This document shows, piece by piece, positions 13,001 through 23,803 of a stretch of 64,000 bases of DNA. Origin of the DNA: Eremophila alpestris peregrina (lineage: Eukaryota; Chordata; Aves; Passeriformes; Alaudidae); the NCBI GenBank assembly GCA_009792885.1, contig WMCF01000056.1:4250338-4314337 (forward strand). Direction: 5' to 3'. Below the pieces are notes generated by a model. That model was not told the DNA's origin. It saw only the letters and a program-made list of their open reading frames with translations, and made no database searches. Numbering within the stretch: the first letter of the stretch is position 1; each line of letters begins with the position of its first letter. A program made the position numbers and the translations under genes.

Positions 13001-14191
13001 TGCACCCTCCTGCTCACACCCCCAGCCCACCAAGTTCCTGGTGGGCACAGAGCAGGGCATCATCATCTCCTGCAATCGTGACGCCAAGACACCACCCGAG
13101 AAGATCGCCTACATCTTCCGCAGCCACATCGGGGCTGTCTACAGCGTGACCAGGAACCCCTTCTTCCCCAAAGTCTTCCTCTCAGTCGGTGACTGGACTG
13201 CTCGCATCTGGACCGAGGAGCTCATGGATTCATCATCAATTATGGAGACTAAGTAGGTGTGATAGGGCATTTACTCTGCCAGAAATCACCCCCAGGGCAG
13301 CAAAGCGTGCTGAGGGTGGGTGGCAGTGGGGTCTGGCCAGCTCTGAGTGCTGGGATGGGCTGGTGCCCAAGGCAGGACAGTGCCAGCGTGGCTGAGGGGT
13401 CGCTCTGATGGAAGGTACCACACTGCCTACCTGCTGGACGGGTGCTGGAGCCCAGTGAAGCCGGCCGTGTTCTTCACCGCCAGGTCCGACGGGATTCTGG
13501 ACATCTGGGACTTCCTCTTCCACCAGAAGGCACCTTCCCTCAGCTTCAAGGTGGGTCCCCAGCACCTCTGGGACCTTCACATCACCCCAAGGCCGAGTGT
13601 CACCACCCAGCTGTGCCCTGTCCCCAGGTGTCCAACGATCCCCTGATCAGCGTGCGCTCGCAGGACAACGGGCGCTTCATTGGCTGTGGCACCAAGGCGG
13701 GTGCTGTGTCCCTCCTGAAGATTTCCCCAGGGCTCTGCACCCTCCGCAAGAACGAGAAGACCCTGACCTCCACAGTACGTGCCTCCCCAGCCCCACGCTG
13801 CCTGCAGCCCAGATACAGCACAGGGTGCCCTGTGTCCCCCCCTGCACCCTCAGCCCCACATCTGCCCCCAGATGTTCGAGCGGGAGGCGAGGCGGGAGAA
13901 GGTCCTGCAGGACAAATACCGGGAGCGCCAGCTGCGGGAGCAGGAGCGGCTGCGGGCCCGCCCCGAGGAGAAGGAGGATCCCCAGGAGGTGTTCAAGCAA
14001 GCCCGAGCAGATTTCTTCTCCAACATACAGGCGGAGCAGCGGAGGAGGGGCATGGAAGTTTCCAGAGAGGTAACGGGGACAGGACAGTCTGGCTACTGTG
14101 GCAGGGACCCCACCAAGGGCAGGGGACAGGGTGAACCTCTGTCTTTCAGGGTGAAGCAGCTGCACAGTTGGAAAACCAGGAGGAAGAGTAG
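10026..14191 (+). CDS. DNAI2: Dynein axonemal intermediate chain 2
   Basis: Twelve coding exons: 10026-10208, 10333-10494, 10566-10687, 11217-11359, 11885-11998, 12353-12492, 12629-12751, 13026-13252, 13415-13550, 13628-13774, 13872-14069, 14150-14191. They encode 578 residues (human 605). The product is a WD-repeat intermediate chain of the outer dynein arm of motile cilia and flagella. Diagnostic segments include MEIKYEYTRKRSEFG at the start, GVNHVEGGWPK, NNTIDIYEEYF followed by an acidic run near residue 135, and the WD-repeat core (LLGGCYNGQI, STDGQVLWWDIRK, VGDWTARIW, DGILDIWDF) over roughly residues 150-500. Exon 11 encodes a charged coiled coil. The tail is shorter than in mammals, ending NQEEE. 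The ATG has CACCATGG context. In human, loss of DNAI2 causes primary ciliary dyskinesia. Confidence 0.96.
12165..12193. repeat. GGAT microsatellite in DNAI2 intron 5
   Basis: Roughly seven perfect GGAT units in the intron between the exons ending 11998 and starting 12353. Confidence 0.9.
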
Positions 14192-15205
14192 GAGGATGCC
14201 AAGGTCAGTGTGCTCCAACTGCACCTTCCTTTCCCCTCCGTGCCAGAGCTGCTGCAGGGACGAGGCCACTGTCCCCAAGCCAGGCAACTCTCCTGAGCTC
14301 TCTGCCCTCCTGGGCTCTCTGCCCTCCTGGGGTGGCAAATGGGGGACCCTGCACAGTCCCCCCGGCCCCACAGCTGCTCCCTGGCCTTTGCATCCTGATT
14401 TTGTTTGGTGTGAATAAACCGGTGCTTTCCACGTCACATTTCCTCTTTTGTCACAGCAGGGTCAAGCAGAGGGTGGGAAAGTCACGTCCTTCTACTCCTC
14501 CTGTCTTTTCCGTGACCCAGGACACTCAAAGCCAGTGGCTGAGCACAGCCAAGCACCCACGGCAGCACAGGGTGTCCCTCAGTGTCCCCAGCCTGAGGAG
14601 CAGGGCACAGCAAGGTGGCTGATGGCAGCAGGGGGGCCCCAGTCCCCTCTGGGCCAGTTGGAGAGCCTTGTGTCCCCACAGGAGCAGCCCCCAGGCTGGG
14701 TTATCAGTGCTGGGTAAACACAGCCCTGCTGGTAGCACCGGCAGCCACTCGACTCCTCACCCCCCCTTAATTAATCATTAACGAGCTGCCAGCATCATTG
14801 TCACAGCAATGGGGACATCACAGAGGTGGCTCTCTGTGGGCTGAGGGGGAGCCCCCCAGCAGGACCCTTCCCCAGGCTCTGCTCAGGGGCTGAACCCACT
14901 CGTGGGTGAGCGATGCCAGGACAGGGTTCAGGGGTCATCAACCCCCCCCATCCCAACCCAGACCTGGGGGTGCTGCTGTGTCCCTTCCCCAGGCACTGGC
15001 ACTCTGTGATTCTCCTAAGTGCTGTGCAGCATCCTGTGCCAGCCCTGCCAGGGCCAAACCCATCCCAAGCAGGGACCCACAGCCACACAGGGAAAAGCAT
15101 CCAAGCCTGGATGGGTTTTTTCCTTCCCAGGAGTTCCATCAGGAGCTGAGCTGGGAAGCGGCGTCACCCCAAAGGTTCCCCACACGTCCCACACTCGTTT
15201 TCAGC
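14192..15205 (+). other. DNAI2 3' UTR and DNAI2-BTBD17 convergent intergenic region
   Basis: The DNAI2 AATAAA signal is at 14413-14418. From about 14440 to 15205 there is no recognisable gene. A short A/T-rich island at 14765-14785 (TTAATTAATCATTAACG) stands out. In human the KIF19 gene lies between DNAI2 and BTBD17; nothing resembling a kinesin motor domain was seen here. Confidence 0.7.
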
Positions 15206-15211
15206 TTTATT
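15206..15211 (-). promoter_or_regulatory. BTBD17 polyadenylation signal
   Basis: TTTATT on the + strand reads AATAAA on the minus strand, about 466 nt after the BTBD17 stop codon. Confidence 0.75.
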
Positions 15212-15676
15212 AGGAAAGGGATGGAGGTACCTGGATAGGGATGGGGCAGCTGCCACCACCAGTGGAGATGGTGCCCCCCACCCCTCCTCCACTGGGGGAG
15301 CCTGATGGGCCCTTCACCCCTGGGCAGCTCCTTTTGCTCCTGAGCTGGACACAGCTTCCCACACAGAGGGATCCCAGGCCTGCCTCACAGGAAGGATGGG
15401 CTGTCCCTGTTCCCCATCCCTGCACCCCTTGGGGTCTGTGATGTGTCCGTGGGCTGCAAGTTTCACCCTCCTACATGGGTCTGGGGTGCTCCCAGCATCC
15501 TCCCTCCCCAGGGACAGTGATTGGGGATGGGACGTGGCAGAAGAACACTCAGGGAGGGGTGGGCAGTGCAGAGCACAGTCCTGGAGTCCCCCAGCAAGGG
15601 GACCCCATCTACCTACAGGACCGAGTGTTCCCCCCATGGTGCTGGGGCCAGCATGGCAGGACCCAGCCGTGCCCCG

Positions 15677-18572
15677 TTACTTCTTCACTTTGATGAGGGA
15701 GTGGTAGACAGGCTTGATGATGATGTGGAGGTGCAGGGAGTTGTCGATGAGGTACTCGGAGGTGCGTTTCTGCAGGTCGGCGTGTGCCAGGAAATCGGCC
15801 GCCTCGTCCGAGCTCTGGTGGAAGCTGTAGGCGTGCTTTACCAGCACTCGGCCCTGCTGCCTCACGCCCACCAGCACGGTCTTCTGGAAGCTGACACCGG
15901 CAAAATCAGGGCTGCTCATGGCCGGGGTGATGACGAGGCGCGGGCGCCCGTCCTCGATGCGCACGGGCTGGATGGCACCCGCCACCGAGTCCGAGTAGAC
16001 GGGGCGCAGGCTGACGGGCAGCCAGCGGGGCGAGAACAGCACGTTCCAGGTCACCCTCTTGCCGGCGTCGTGGCTGCTGGGCCCCAGCTGCGTCTGGAAG
16101 CTGGTGCTGCGGTCATCGCGTGCCGGGTTGGTGATGACCCACTGGGAGCCCCAGCTGGGCGCGAGGTAGTTGCGGGGCAGGAACATGCTGCAGTTGACGT
16201 CGAAGTACTTGGCAAAGTGGAGCGGGGAGGCGGCGTGGAACTGGAAAGCCTGGAAGAGCAGGTCCTGCAGCGCGGCGCGGTGCCGCGCCAGCACAGGCGA
16301 CTGCGCCTGCAGCCGGAACAGCTGGCTGGGCGCGATCATGGGGTAGCGGATGGCGCGCAGCACCCGCTCGGCCACGGGCGCCTCGGGCTGCCGGCGGCTC
16401 AGCCAGCCCTCCACGGCAGTGTAGAGCTCCAGCTCGCTGTGCAGCACCAGGTCGGAGCGCTCCAGCAGCAGCAGCAGCAGCTCCACGCTCACCGAGCCCC
16501 ACTCGGCGCTGCCCAGCACAGCCGACAGGTTCCAGGCCAGGAACTGCAGGCAGCTCTCCTGCAGCGCCGCGTCCCCGACGCGCACGGCATAGTGGTACCA
16601 GCCCACCACGTGGCCCTGGCTCGACTCGCTGGCCAGGTGGGTCCTCATGTACTCGGCCACGCCGCGCTGCAGCCCCCAGACGCGGTATTTGCTGGCCAGC
16701 TGGTGCATGGGGATGGCCTGGTGCAATAGGATGGAGACACCCCCGCAGTACAGGTACCTGGGGCAGAGCGTAGGATGGTGACACTGGGGACACCTATCCC
16801 TGGCTCAGTTCCCTGCCCTGGCTGCTTTCCTGTGAATATTCCCATCCCATGGGGTTCCCAGGGAAGCATCCCCCCTCCTTGGATGCTTCCCTCTGAGTGT
16901 CCCCATCCCATGTGATCTCCGTGGTCCCCAGGGGAGCATCCTCCTTCCCTGGCTGCATCTTATGAAGTCCCTAGTGGAGCATCCCCCTTCTTTGGCTGCA
17001 TCCCTCCAGGTACACCCATCCCACTGGATCTCCATGGTCACCAGGGGAGAATTCTCCCTCCTGGGCTGCATCCCTCCCAAAACGTACATTCCACAAGGTC
17101 CCTGTGATTACCAAGGGAACATCCCCCTTCCTTGGCTGCACCCCTCTGGGTATCCCCATCCCGTGGAGTGGTTCCCTCCTGACCTCCCCATCCCCACGCA
17201 CCTGATGAATTTCTCAAAGAGCGCGGCAGTCTCGGGTGGCTCGTACAGGGTCACGACGCTCTGGTTGCGCAGGAGGCTCTCGAAGACCTCGCTCTGGAGG
17301 CTCAGCAGCAGCTGGTGCGTGTGGAACACTTTGGGCTCGTCGGAGGCGGCCGAGCGCACCCGCAGCACCGAGTCGCTGCCGTTGCCGTTCTGCAGCAGCT
17401 CCTGCAGCCGCTGCAGCAGCGTCAGTGAGTGGTTGATGGTGGCCGCCGTGGAGTCCCCGCTAAAGTCGGCTTTTTGGGCTGCAGGGAGATGGGAACGTCC
17501 CAGAGCTACACCCCAGACCCAGGCACTGAGGTGGGGTGGGGTTACTGGGGGGCCGTGCACCTCCTGCCTCCGCTCCCCCAGTGCCAAAGGGCTGCTGGTG
17601 CCAAAGGGGGTGTGGGGGAACAAAGGACATGGGGACATTTGTGTCCCTGAGAGCCAAAAAACTGCCTTTCTGCAGCAGAAGGGCTGAGACCACCATGTCC
17701 CAGGCCGGGGTGTGCTGGGAAATGGCCGTGTGCCGGCGGCACTGGCTCTCAGCCCGGTGTGCCTGTCCTGATCCCGTCCCTGCTGTGGGCAGAGTGAGCC
17801 CCGGGCATTGCCCTGATCCCTCACATCCCGGATGGATACATGGGGGGACAGAGAGCCCTTGGGTGTGGGGAGCCAGGCACCATCTGCCCTGCACCCAGGA
17901 AGGGTCCCGGGCAGCCTGGGGACACTGGCTGCCCTGGTGTCACTGCAGGTCCTTGCTAGGATCCCAACAGGGACTGGAGAGGGATCTGGGAATTTGGAAC
18001 AGGGATCTCCATGCTCCTGTGGGCACCGGGATCCTTCCTTCTTCTCCTCTCCTCCCTCTTGACACCACTCCCAGCTGCTCCTCGGAGCATCCTTCCCCCA
18101 GGAGGAATTTGGCCCCGTCTGTCTCAAATCCATCTTGCCTGTCAAATCTCATCTTGCCGACGGATTACCCTTCCTAGCGCCAGCTTAAGGCTGGCTGAGC
18201 GGGGATGGGGAAGGGGAGCAGGCACCCCGTACCCCGCAGTGCTGGACTTGTCTGCCCGCAGCACCGAGCCCTTCCCCGGGGCACCAGAAAGCCCAACCCA
18301 GCTCCGAGAGTGCAGCACATCCAGGAGCCACTTCCATCCCCTCCCGGCACCCCGACGGCAGCCGGAGAGACGCGCTCGGCTCTCCATCAGCCGCCGAGCC
18401 GCACCCCGGCACCCGGCGAGGGCAGCGGTACCCACGGCTCGGGGACCCTCCGCGCCTCCCCCGAGCCACGGCCACCCTTACCGGCTTGCACGGTGAAGAG
18501 GAGGAGGAGGAAGGCGGCGGCAGAGCCCCAGCGGCGGGTGCCCACGGGCCGGGTGCCCGTCAGCCTGGCCAT
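15677..18572 (-). CDS. BTBD17: BTB/POZ domain-containing protein 17 (galectin-3-binding-protein-like)
   Basis: Three exons on the minus strand: 18572-18482, 17478-17202, 16757-15677, ending TAA; 482 residues (human 478). The N terminus is a hydrophobic signal peptide (AAAFLLLLFTV, about residues 18-28), so the protein should enter the secretory pathway. A BTB/POZ fold covers about residues 50-140 (ATINHSLTLLQRLQELL, RVRSAASDEPKVFHTHQLLL), followed by a BACK domain (YHYAVRVGD, LQFLAWNLSAV, RAIRYPMI) and a C-terminal region with NPARDDRSTSFQTQLGPSSH and the ending YHSLIKVKK. Phases across the junctions fit exactly. The function of the family is poorly known. It sits convergent with DNAI2 and divergent from GPR142, as in human. 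Confidence 0.95.
16820..17175. repeat. About 65-bp minisatellite in BTBD17 intron 2
   Basis: At least five imperfect units share the order ATCCCAT..GGTCCCCAGGGGAGCATCC..CTTCCTTGGCTGCATCCC. They occupy most of the 444-bp intron between 16758 and 17201. Confidence 0.85.
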
Positions 18573-18700
18573 GGCGTCGCAGGCGCATCTGCCGGGTGCG
18601 GCGCACGCTGCGCGCCCGGGGCTTATGTAGGCCATGCGCCCTCCCGGCCCCTGCGCCCGCGCCGCCGCATCGATTGGTGGAAACTGGGACCCGCCGTTGC
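18573..18700 (-). promoter_or_regulatory. BTBD17 promoter
   Basis: Read on the minus strand, a TATA-like CATAAGC lies at about 18621-18626 and a CCAAT box at 18673-18677 (ATTGG on +), both within about 110 bp of the start codon and in CpG-rich sequence. Spacing suits a short 5' UTR of about 20-30 nt. Predicted from sequence only. Confidence 0.5.
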
Positions 18701-21150
18701 CACGGGAACGGCTTCCAGCCTCCCTGCATCCCACCCTGACCCCCAGCCCCAGCCCCGCACCCCGGGGTGCTGCGGCGCGGGGGATGTCGCCGTGCGGCAC
18801 CTGCCGCTGGCTCCGCCGCTCTGGAGCCCCACGCGTGGCCGCGGCCCTTTGTGCCGGGGTCTTTGCATTCAAGGCACAGCTCGGTGGCCTCCCGCTCCCC
18901 CCGGCTCATGGGTATTCATGCCGGCAGCAGCACATCACCATGGCATCCGCGCTGCCGGCAGGAACTGCCTGCCCTTTTCCCAGCCTTTGCAGCCAAGAGG
19001 CCGCCCGTGCGCCCTGGGCGGCCTCCCTGGCCCCCCGCCCGCCCCGACACCTCCTGGGGGGCTTCACCGATGGGCTGGAGCCCTCCCAAAGCCCCAGCGC
19101 CCCAGGTGCAGGCCGGGGTGGTGCTGGGTGAGCAGGGTTGGGGCAGCGGGGTGTCGGCCAAGTGGTGCCAAACCTGCTTTGGCTGTGGCCCCGGTGGCAC
19201 CGTGGGGTGGGGACCCAGGACCCCAGGTTGGGGGACACATCCCACAGAGGAGGCAGCGCAGCTCGTAGGGGCACAGCAGCCCCTTACCCACTGCCGAGGA
19301 GCCCCGTCGCCCTGCACAGCCGTTTGAAGACGAGCTTAGACACGGTTTCCAGATGTTGAGCGTGGGCAGATGTTGCTGCAGCTGCCGAGGGGGTGGGGTC
19401 ACCATCTGTCCCGGACCTATGGGCGCGAAGGCTGAGGACGAGACACCGATATCCCCCATGCCGTGCTGCTGGGGCTCCCTGGCCCTTTGCAGGAACGGGC
19501 AGGTGGGCGATGCTCAAGCCCTGTGCCCCTACTGGGCAGAGGACCCCCAAAATTGCGGTGCCAGCAGAGCCCCCAGCCCGGGCGGGTGTCCTTGCACCGC
19601 GGGGGCCCGGAGGACAGGGCCCCCTCCGCGGCACAGCCGGTTCACGGCTCAGCGCGTCCTCCGACGCCTCATTTCACCGCACTCCTGATAAACAACAGCT
19701 TGTGGGAGCGTGTGCCCGGCGCGCCGCCGGCACCGTGCCAGCCCGGGCGGCAGCCACAGCCCGGGGACCCCCGGGGGCATCGGCTGCTCACGGAGGTGAG
19801 GTGACCATGGGGGGACACGGGGGACCGCGGGGCTGGTTCTGGAGATCACCAGGGGACAGGGTGACATCCTCCAGCTTGCGGTGAGGTGAGGGAGCAGCTG
19901 TGCTGGCCCGGAGATTGCGGTGCAGGGCTGGCTCACCATAGCGACCTGTGCCAGGCAGCGGTGCCAGGGCATCGCCCCCCCTCGGGCTGGGGGGGCACCG
20001 GAGAGGCAGAGCTGGGACCCAGGCACCGGCAGGGGACATCAGCCCCCTCCCTGTGCTGCTGGGGAAACTGAGGCACGGTGTCATGGCAGTGGGCACTTCG
20101 GGACAGCCAGGGCAGAGCCCAGCAGGGACACGCAGGCAGCGCACACGGATTCACACTCTTGTGCACAGCCACACGTCACACCCGCTCCTCTGGGTCCCCA
20201 GAGGTGGCCGCGGACCCAGCTGCCCCATTTGCCCCTGGACCACCATCCCTACTGCTCCGGGGAGGGGACGAGCTTGTCACGGTCACTCGGAGCGTCCCAG
20301 GTGACCCCTTCCCTGGCCTCCGCGGGGGCCAAGGGCCGGTGACGTCCCTGTGCCCCGCCAGCCCAGCCCGCGGCTCTGCCCGTGGCTCTGCCCACGGCGC
20401 GCTCCCTCCGCCCCGAGTCCCGCGCCCCGGGAGGCTGTGCCATGCTGCGGGTGCCGGCGGGGACAGCGACACTGGCACCGACGGGGACAGGGACACCAGC
20501 GGCAGCACGGACACTGACGGGGACACGGACAGCGGTATGTCCTTGGGGAACACCCAGCCCAGGGAAGGTGGCACTGCACGGCCGGCGGGTGGCACTGGGG
20601 CCACCCAGGTGAGAGTTCCCCTGGGCAGGGGGAGCAAAGGGGGACCCAGAGCGAACCCGCAGCCCCCAGCAACACAAAGGGAATCGGGCTGGGAAAGGGT
20701 TAAGGCGCTCTCGCCACGGTTGCAGCGGATCGATGACCCAGCTCGGCGGGGGACGTGCATGGACGGCACCTCCTGCTGATGAACCGGAGCTAATTTGCAG
20801 TTAATTGGAACCCCTCTGCTCCCCCATCCCCCCCTTCTTTTCCCTCGGGTTGTGCTCAGGGTCTTGCTTAGGTCCCGGCCGAGAGTTCCACGGTCGGGGA
20901 GGCGAGACCCCCGGGATCCCACACACACCTCGGGCACTTCTGGGGGAGCAGATTCATCACTAGGGGTCCCGGAACGGGAGAGAGACCTGACCACCCCTCC
21001 AACCCTGTCCCGAAGCCATCGAGTGTCTGTGGTGTCTGCGGCAATGGGAATTTGGGGTGCCCCTGGGGGCAGGGTCAGACTGGGAGCAGCGTCCCTGAGC
21101 TCAGGACCCCCCTTTGCACCTCGCACCCCCAGTCACAAGACACCACCCCA
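18700..21150. other. GC-rich intergenic region upstream of BTBD17
   Basis: Long open frames here are all shadow frames of high GC content. I found no exon chain with acceptable splice sites and no protein family. 20455-20530 is a low-complexity GGGGACA/GACACTGAC run. A 5' exon of GPR142 could lie here but cannot be recognised. Confidence 0.5.
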
Positions 21151-21505
21151 AACAGCACCCCGCACCCCAGAACCCCCGATCCCCGGACCTCCCGCACCCC
21201 ACAACCCCCGGACCCCACCGCACTCCACACCCCCGATCCCAGGACCCCTCACACCCCACAGCCCCGATCCCAGGACCCCCNNNNNNNNNNNNNNNNNNNN
21301 NNNNNNNNNNNNNNNNNNNNNNNNNNNNNNNNNNNNNNNNNNNNNNNNNNNNNNNNNNNNNNNNNNNNNNNNNNNNNNNNNNNNNNNNNNNNNNNNNNNN
21401 NNNNNNNNNNNNNNNNNNNNNNNNNNNNNNNNNNNNNNNNNNNNNNNNNNNNNNNNNNNNNNNNNNNNNNNNNNNCCCCCGATCCCAGGACCCCCCGGAC
21501 CCCCC
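21150..21505. repeat. CCCCCGATCCCAGGACC tandem repeat
   Basis: Imperfect copies of CCCGATCCC(A/C)GGACCCC flank both sides of the unsequenced run (21281-21475), so the gap is most likely an expanded stretch of the same repeat. Confidence 0.8.
21281..21475. other. Assembly gap (195 N)
   Basis: Run of N inside a tandem repeat; its true length is unknown. Confidence 0.99.
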
Positions 21506-21552
21506 GCACCCTCCCCCGGCCTTGGGACCAGGGGGAGGTGGTCTGCCAGAGG

Positions 21553-21712
21553 ATGCAAATTTGGGGGGGATTCTGACCAATCATAACGCAGCGCTGCGCT
21601 CTGGTCCCTCCCCACTCTCGGGGAATCCCTCCCCCATTGGGTGGGGTCTGGCTGCCCTGAGCCAATGGGAGCGCCGAGCTCGGGAGGGGGCGGAGCCGCC
21701 CTGGTTTATGAA
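21553..21712 (+). promoter_or_regulatory. Promoter-like block: octamer, three CCAAT boxes, GC box, TATA-like
   Basis: In order: octamer ATGCAAAT (21553-21560), CCAAT (21577-21581), inverted CCAAT (21636-21640), CCAAT (21662-21666), GC box GGGGGCGGAG (about 21686-21695), and TTTATGAAT (21704-21712), which is TATA-like. This is the normal order of a core promoter reading to the right. The only gene downstream on that strand is GPR142, 770 bp on, whose first recognised exon begins at a strong splice acceptor, so an upstream leader exon is likely. Confidence 0.5.
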
Positions 21713-22477
21713 TGGACGAGGGCAGCGTGGGCGCGACCCGGGCGTGGGGAGTGGGCAGGGGGAGAGGGCAGGGATGGGGCAGGGCAGGGCAGAGCAGAGA
21801 TCGGGCAGGAATAGGGCAGGAATGGAGGAGATATGGGGCAGGGGTAGGGCACGGATGAGGCACAGATAGGGATGCGGATACGGATCCGGGATGCGGGCAG
21901 GGCCGTGGGCAGGGCCGCAGCCAGGCTCCTCCAGCTCTGCTGCCTCAGCCTGAGGAGCTGGAAAAGGACTCATCTGGCAGCCTGGAGATGGCCACCCCAC
22001 ATTTGGCACCACTGGGACCCCCCATCGGCACCTCTGGGTCCTCTCTGCCACCGCTGGGAGCCGTGTGGTGGCATCCAGCCCAGGCTGGGGGCCAAAGCCT
22101 CCCTCTGCTGGCTGCTGCCCAAGAACATGGTGTTTTAATCCGGTTTTCTACAAAAACGGGGCTGAGGGATAAAGAAGGAGAAGCTCTGGCAGCGGGGGCT
22201 CTGCTGGGATATGGCACAGGGGGCTTGGGGTGCGTTGTCTCCCATGGATGCAGCAGCCCCAGGTCTGCCTGTGGTGGCACGTTTTGGAGCTGCTCCTTGT
22301 CCAAGGATGCTACAGGACAAGGGAGCTGGGATCCAGCCAAAGTGGGGATGCCCAGGTGACAGTCCCTGTCCCCAAGTCCCCAGCGGCATGTCATGGCTGA
22401 GCTCCTGCCCAGGTGCCATCGGGACCCTCATCCCCCTGTGATGCTCCCTGTCTCTCCTCACAGCCAATCCATGGTGG

Positions 22478-23803
22478 ATGATGACAGTCCCGGTGCCCAA
22501 CAGCACGGCGGTGTCATGGGCACGGCCAGAACCTGAGCCAGAGCTGGAGAGGTCGCCTTGCCTGGTCGGCATCATTCCCATTGTGTATTACAGCGTCCTG
22601 CTGGGGCTGGGGCTGCCAGGTGAGGGGGCTGAGGGGGCTGGAGGGCTGGAAAGAAAAGTCCTCAGGATAGAGGGACTTTACCTGCTCCCTCCTCTACCTC
22701 AGACGTGGCCCCAGTGCCCGGCTGTGCTGCCCAGCCCCAGGGCAGGTGCCACCACCACAGGGACAGATGGTATTTGCATTGCTTGGGCTGGCACACAGAA
22801 GAGATTAATCAGCCCAGCAAATCCCCACAGCACCGGGATATTTATAGCTCCCCTCAGCTGGAGCCTGGGCACCCCCGGGATCCGGGTGCTGCAGGGAGGG
22901 GCTGTGAGCCCCCAGCTCTCACCTCCACCCCTCGCTCCCCTCCCTCCAGTGAACATCCTGACTGCCGTGGCCCTGTCCCGCCTGGCCACCAGGACCAAGA
23001 AGTCTTCCTACTGGTACCTGCTGGCCTTGACCACCTCCGACATCCTCACCCAGGTCTTCATCATCTTCGTGGGCTTCATCCTGCAGACAGCCATCCTGGC
23101 GCGGGCCGTGCCCAGCGCCTTCATCCACACCGTCAACGTGCTGGAGTTCACAGCAAACCACGCCTCCACCTGGGTCACCGTGCTGCTGACCGTGGACCGC
23201 TACGTGGCCCTGTGCCACCCGCTGCGCTACCGCGCCGTCTCCTACCCGCGCCGCACCCGCAAGATCATCGCTGCCGTCTTTGCCGTGTCCCTGGCTACCG
23301 GCATCCCCTTCTACTGGTGGCTGGACATGTGGCGTGACGCCGACCCGCCCACGGCGCTGGACACGGCGCTCAAGTGGCTGCACTGCGTCGCCGTCTACTT
23401 CCTGCCCTGCAGCGTCTTCCTGGCCACCAACTCGGTCATCATCCGCAAGCTGAAGCGGCGGAGGCGCGCGGGCGGCGGCAAGGCCACGGCGCTGCTGCTG
23501 GCCGTCACCACCGTCTTCGTGGTGCTCTGGGCTCCCCGCACCGTCGTCATGATGTGCCACCTCTACGTGGCCTCAGTCAGGAGGGACTGGCGCGTGCACC
23601 TGGCCTTGGACGTCGCCAACATGGTGGCCATGCTCAACACCTCCTTCAACTTCTTCCTCTACTGCTTCGTCAGCCAGACCTTCCGCCGCACGGTGACCGA
23701 GGTGCTGCGGGGCCACACTCAGCAAGGCCCCCGCCGTGGCAGCAGTCACTTCCCACCCCCGGCCCTGAAACCGCTGAAGCTGCTGGGCAGCACCACGCTC
23801 TGA
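22478..23803 (+). CDS. GPR142: G-protein coupled receptor 142 (aromatic amino acid receptor)
   Basis: Two recognised coding exons, 22478-22619 and 22950-23803, give 331 residues. This is a class A rhodopsin-type receptor; in mammals GPR142 senses tryptophan and promotes insulin and incretin release. Visible marks are the conserved GIIPIVYYSVLLGLGLP start of TM1, TVDRYVALCHP (DRY motif, end of TM3), GIPFYWWLDMWRD (TM4 and second loop), RDWRVHLALDVANMVAMLNTS and NFFLYCFVSQTFR (TM7 and helix 8, a variant of NPxxY). Mammalian GPR142 has about 100 more N-terminal residues. Here an acceptor (CTCCTCACAG, ending 22463) lies 14 bp before the chosen ATG with an open frame, so an upstream coding or leader exon is possible. 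Tandem ATG codons at 22478 and 22481 make the exact start uncertain. Confidence 0.92.
   Translation: MMTVPVPNSTAVSWARPEPEPELERSPCLVGIIPIVYYSVLLGLGLPGEGAEGAGGLERKVLRIEGLYLLPPLPQTWPQCPAVLPSPRAGATTTGTDGICIAWAGTQKRLISPANPHSTGIFIAPLSWSLGTPGIRVLQGGAVSPQLSPPPLAPLPPVNILTAVALSRLATRTKKSSYWYLLALTTSDILTQVFIIFVGFILQTAILARAVPSAFIHTVNVLEFTANHASTWVTVLLTVDRYVALCHPLRYRAVSYPRRTRKIIAAVFAVSLATGIPFYWWLDMWRDADPPTALDTALKWLHCVAVYFLPCSVFLATNSVIIRKLKRRRRAGGGKATALLLAVTTVFVVLWAPRTVVMMCHLYVASVRRDWRVHLALDVANMVAMLNTSFNFFLYCFVSQTFRRTVTEVLRGHTQQGPRRGSSHFPPPALKPLKLLGSTTL

Noticed and set aside
15521..16729. 402-codon open frame on the + strand
   Set aside because: It is antisense to BTBD17 exon 3. High GC at third positions removes stops on the opposite strand, and the translation is low-complexity Ala/Gly/Val/His-rich with no family resemblance.
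18700..21150. Additional gene between BTBD17 and GPR142
   Set aside because: Long open frames exist on both strands, but none shows a protein family, consistent splice junctions or a start and polyadenylation context.
21281..21475. Open frames with runs of X crossing the gap
   Set aside because: They are produced by translating N and carry no information.
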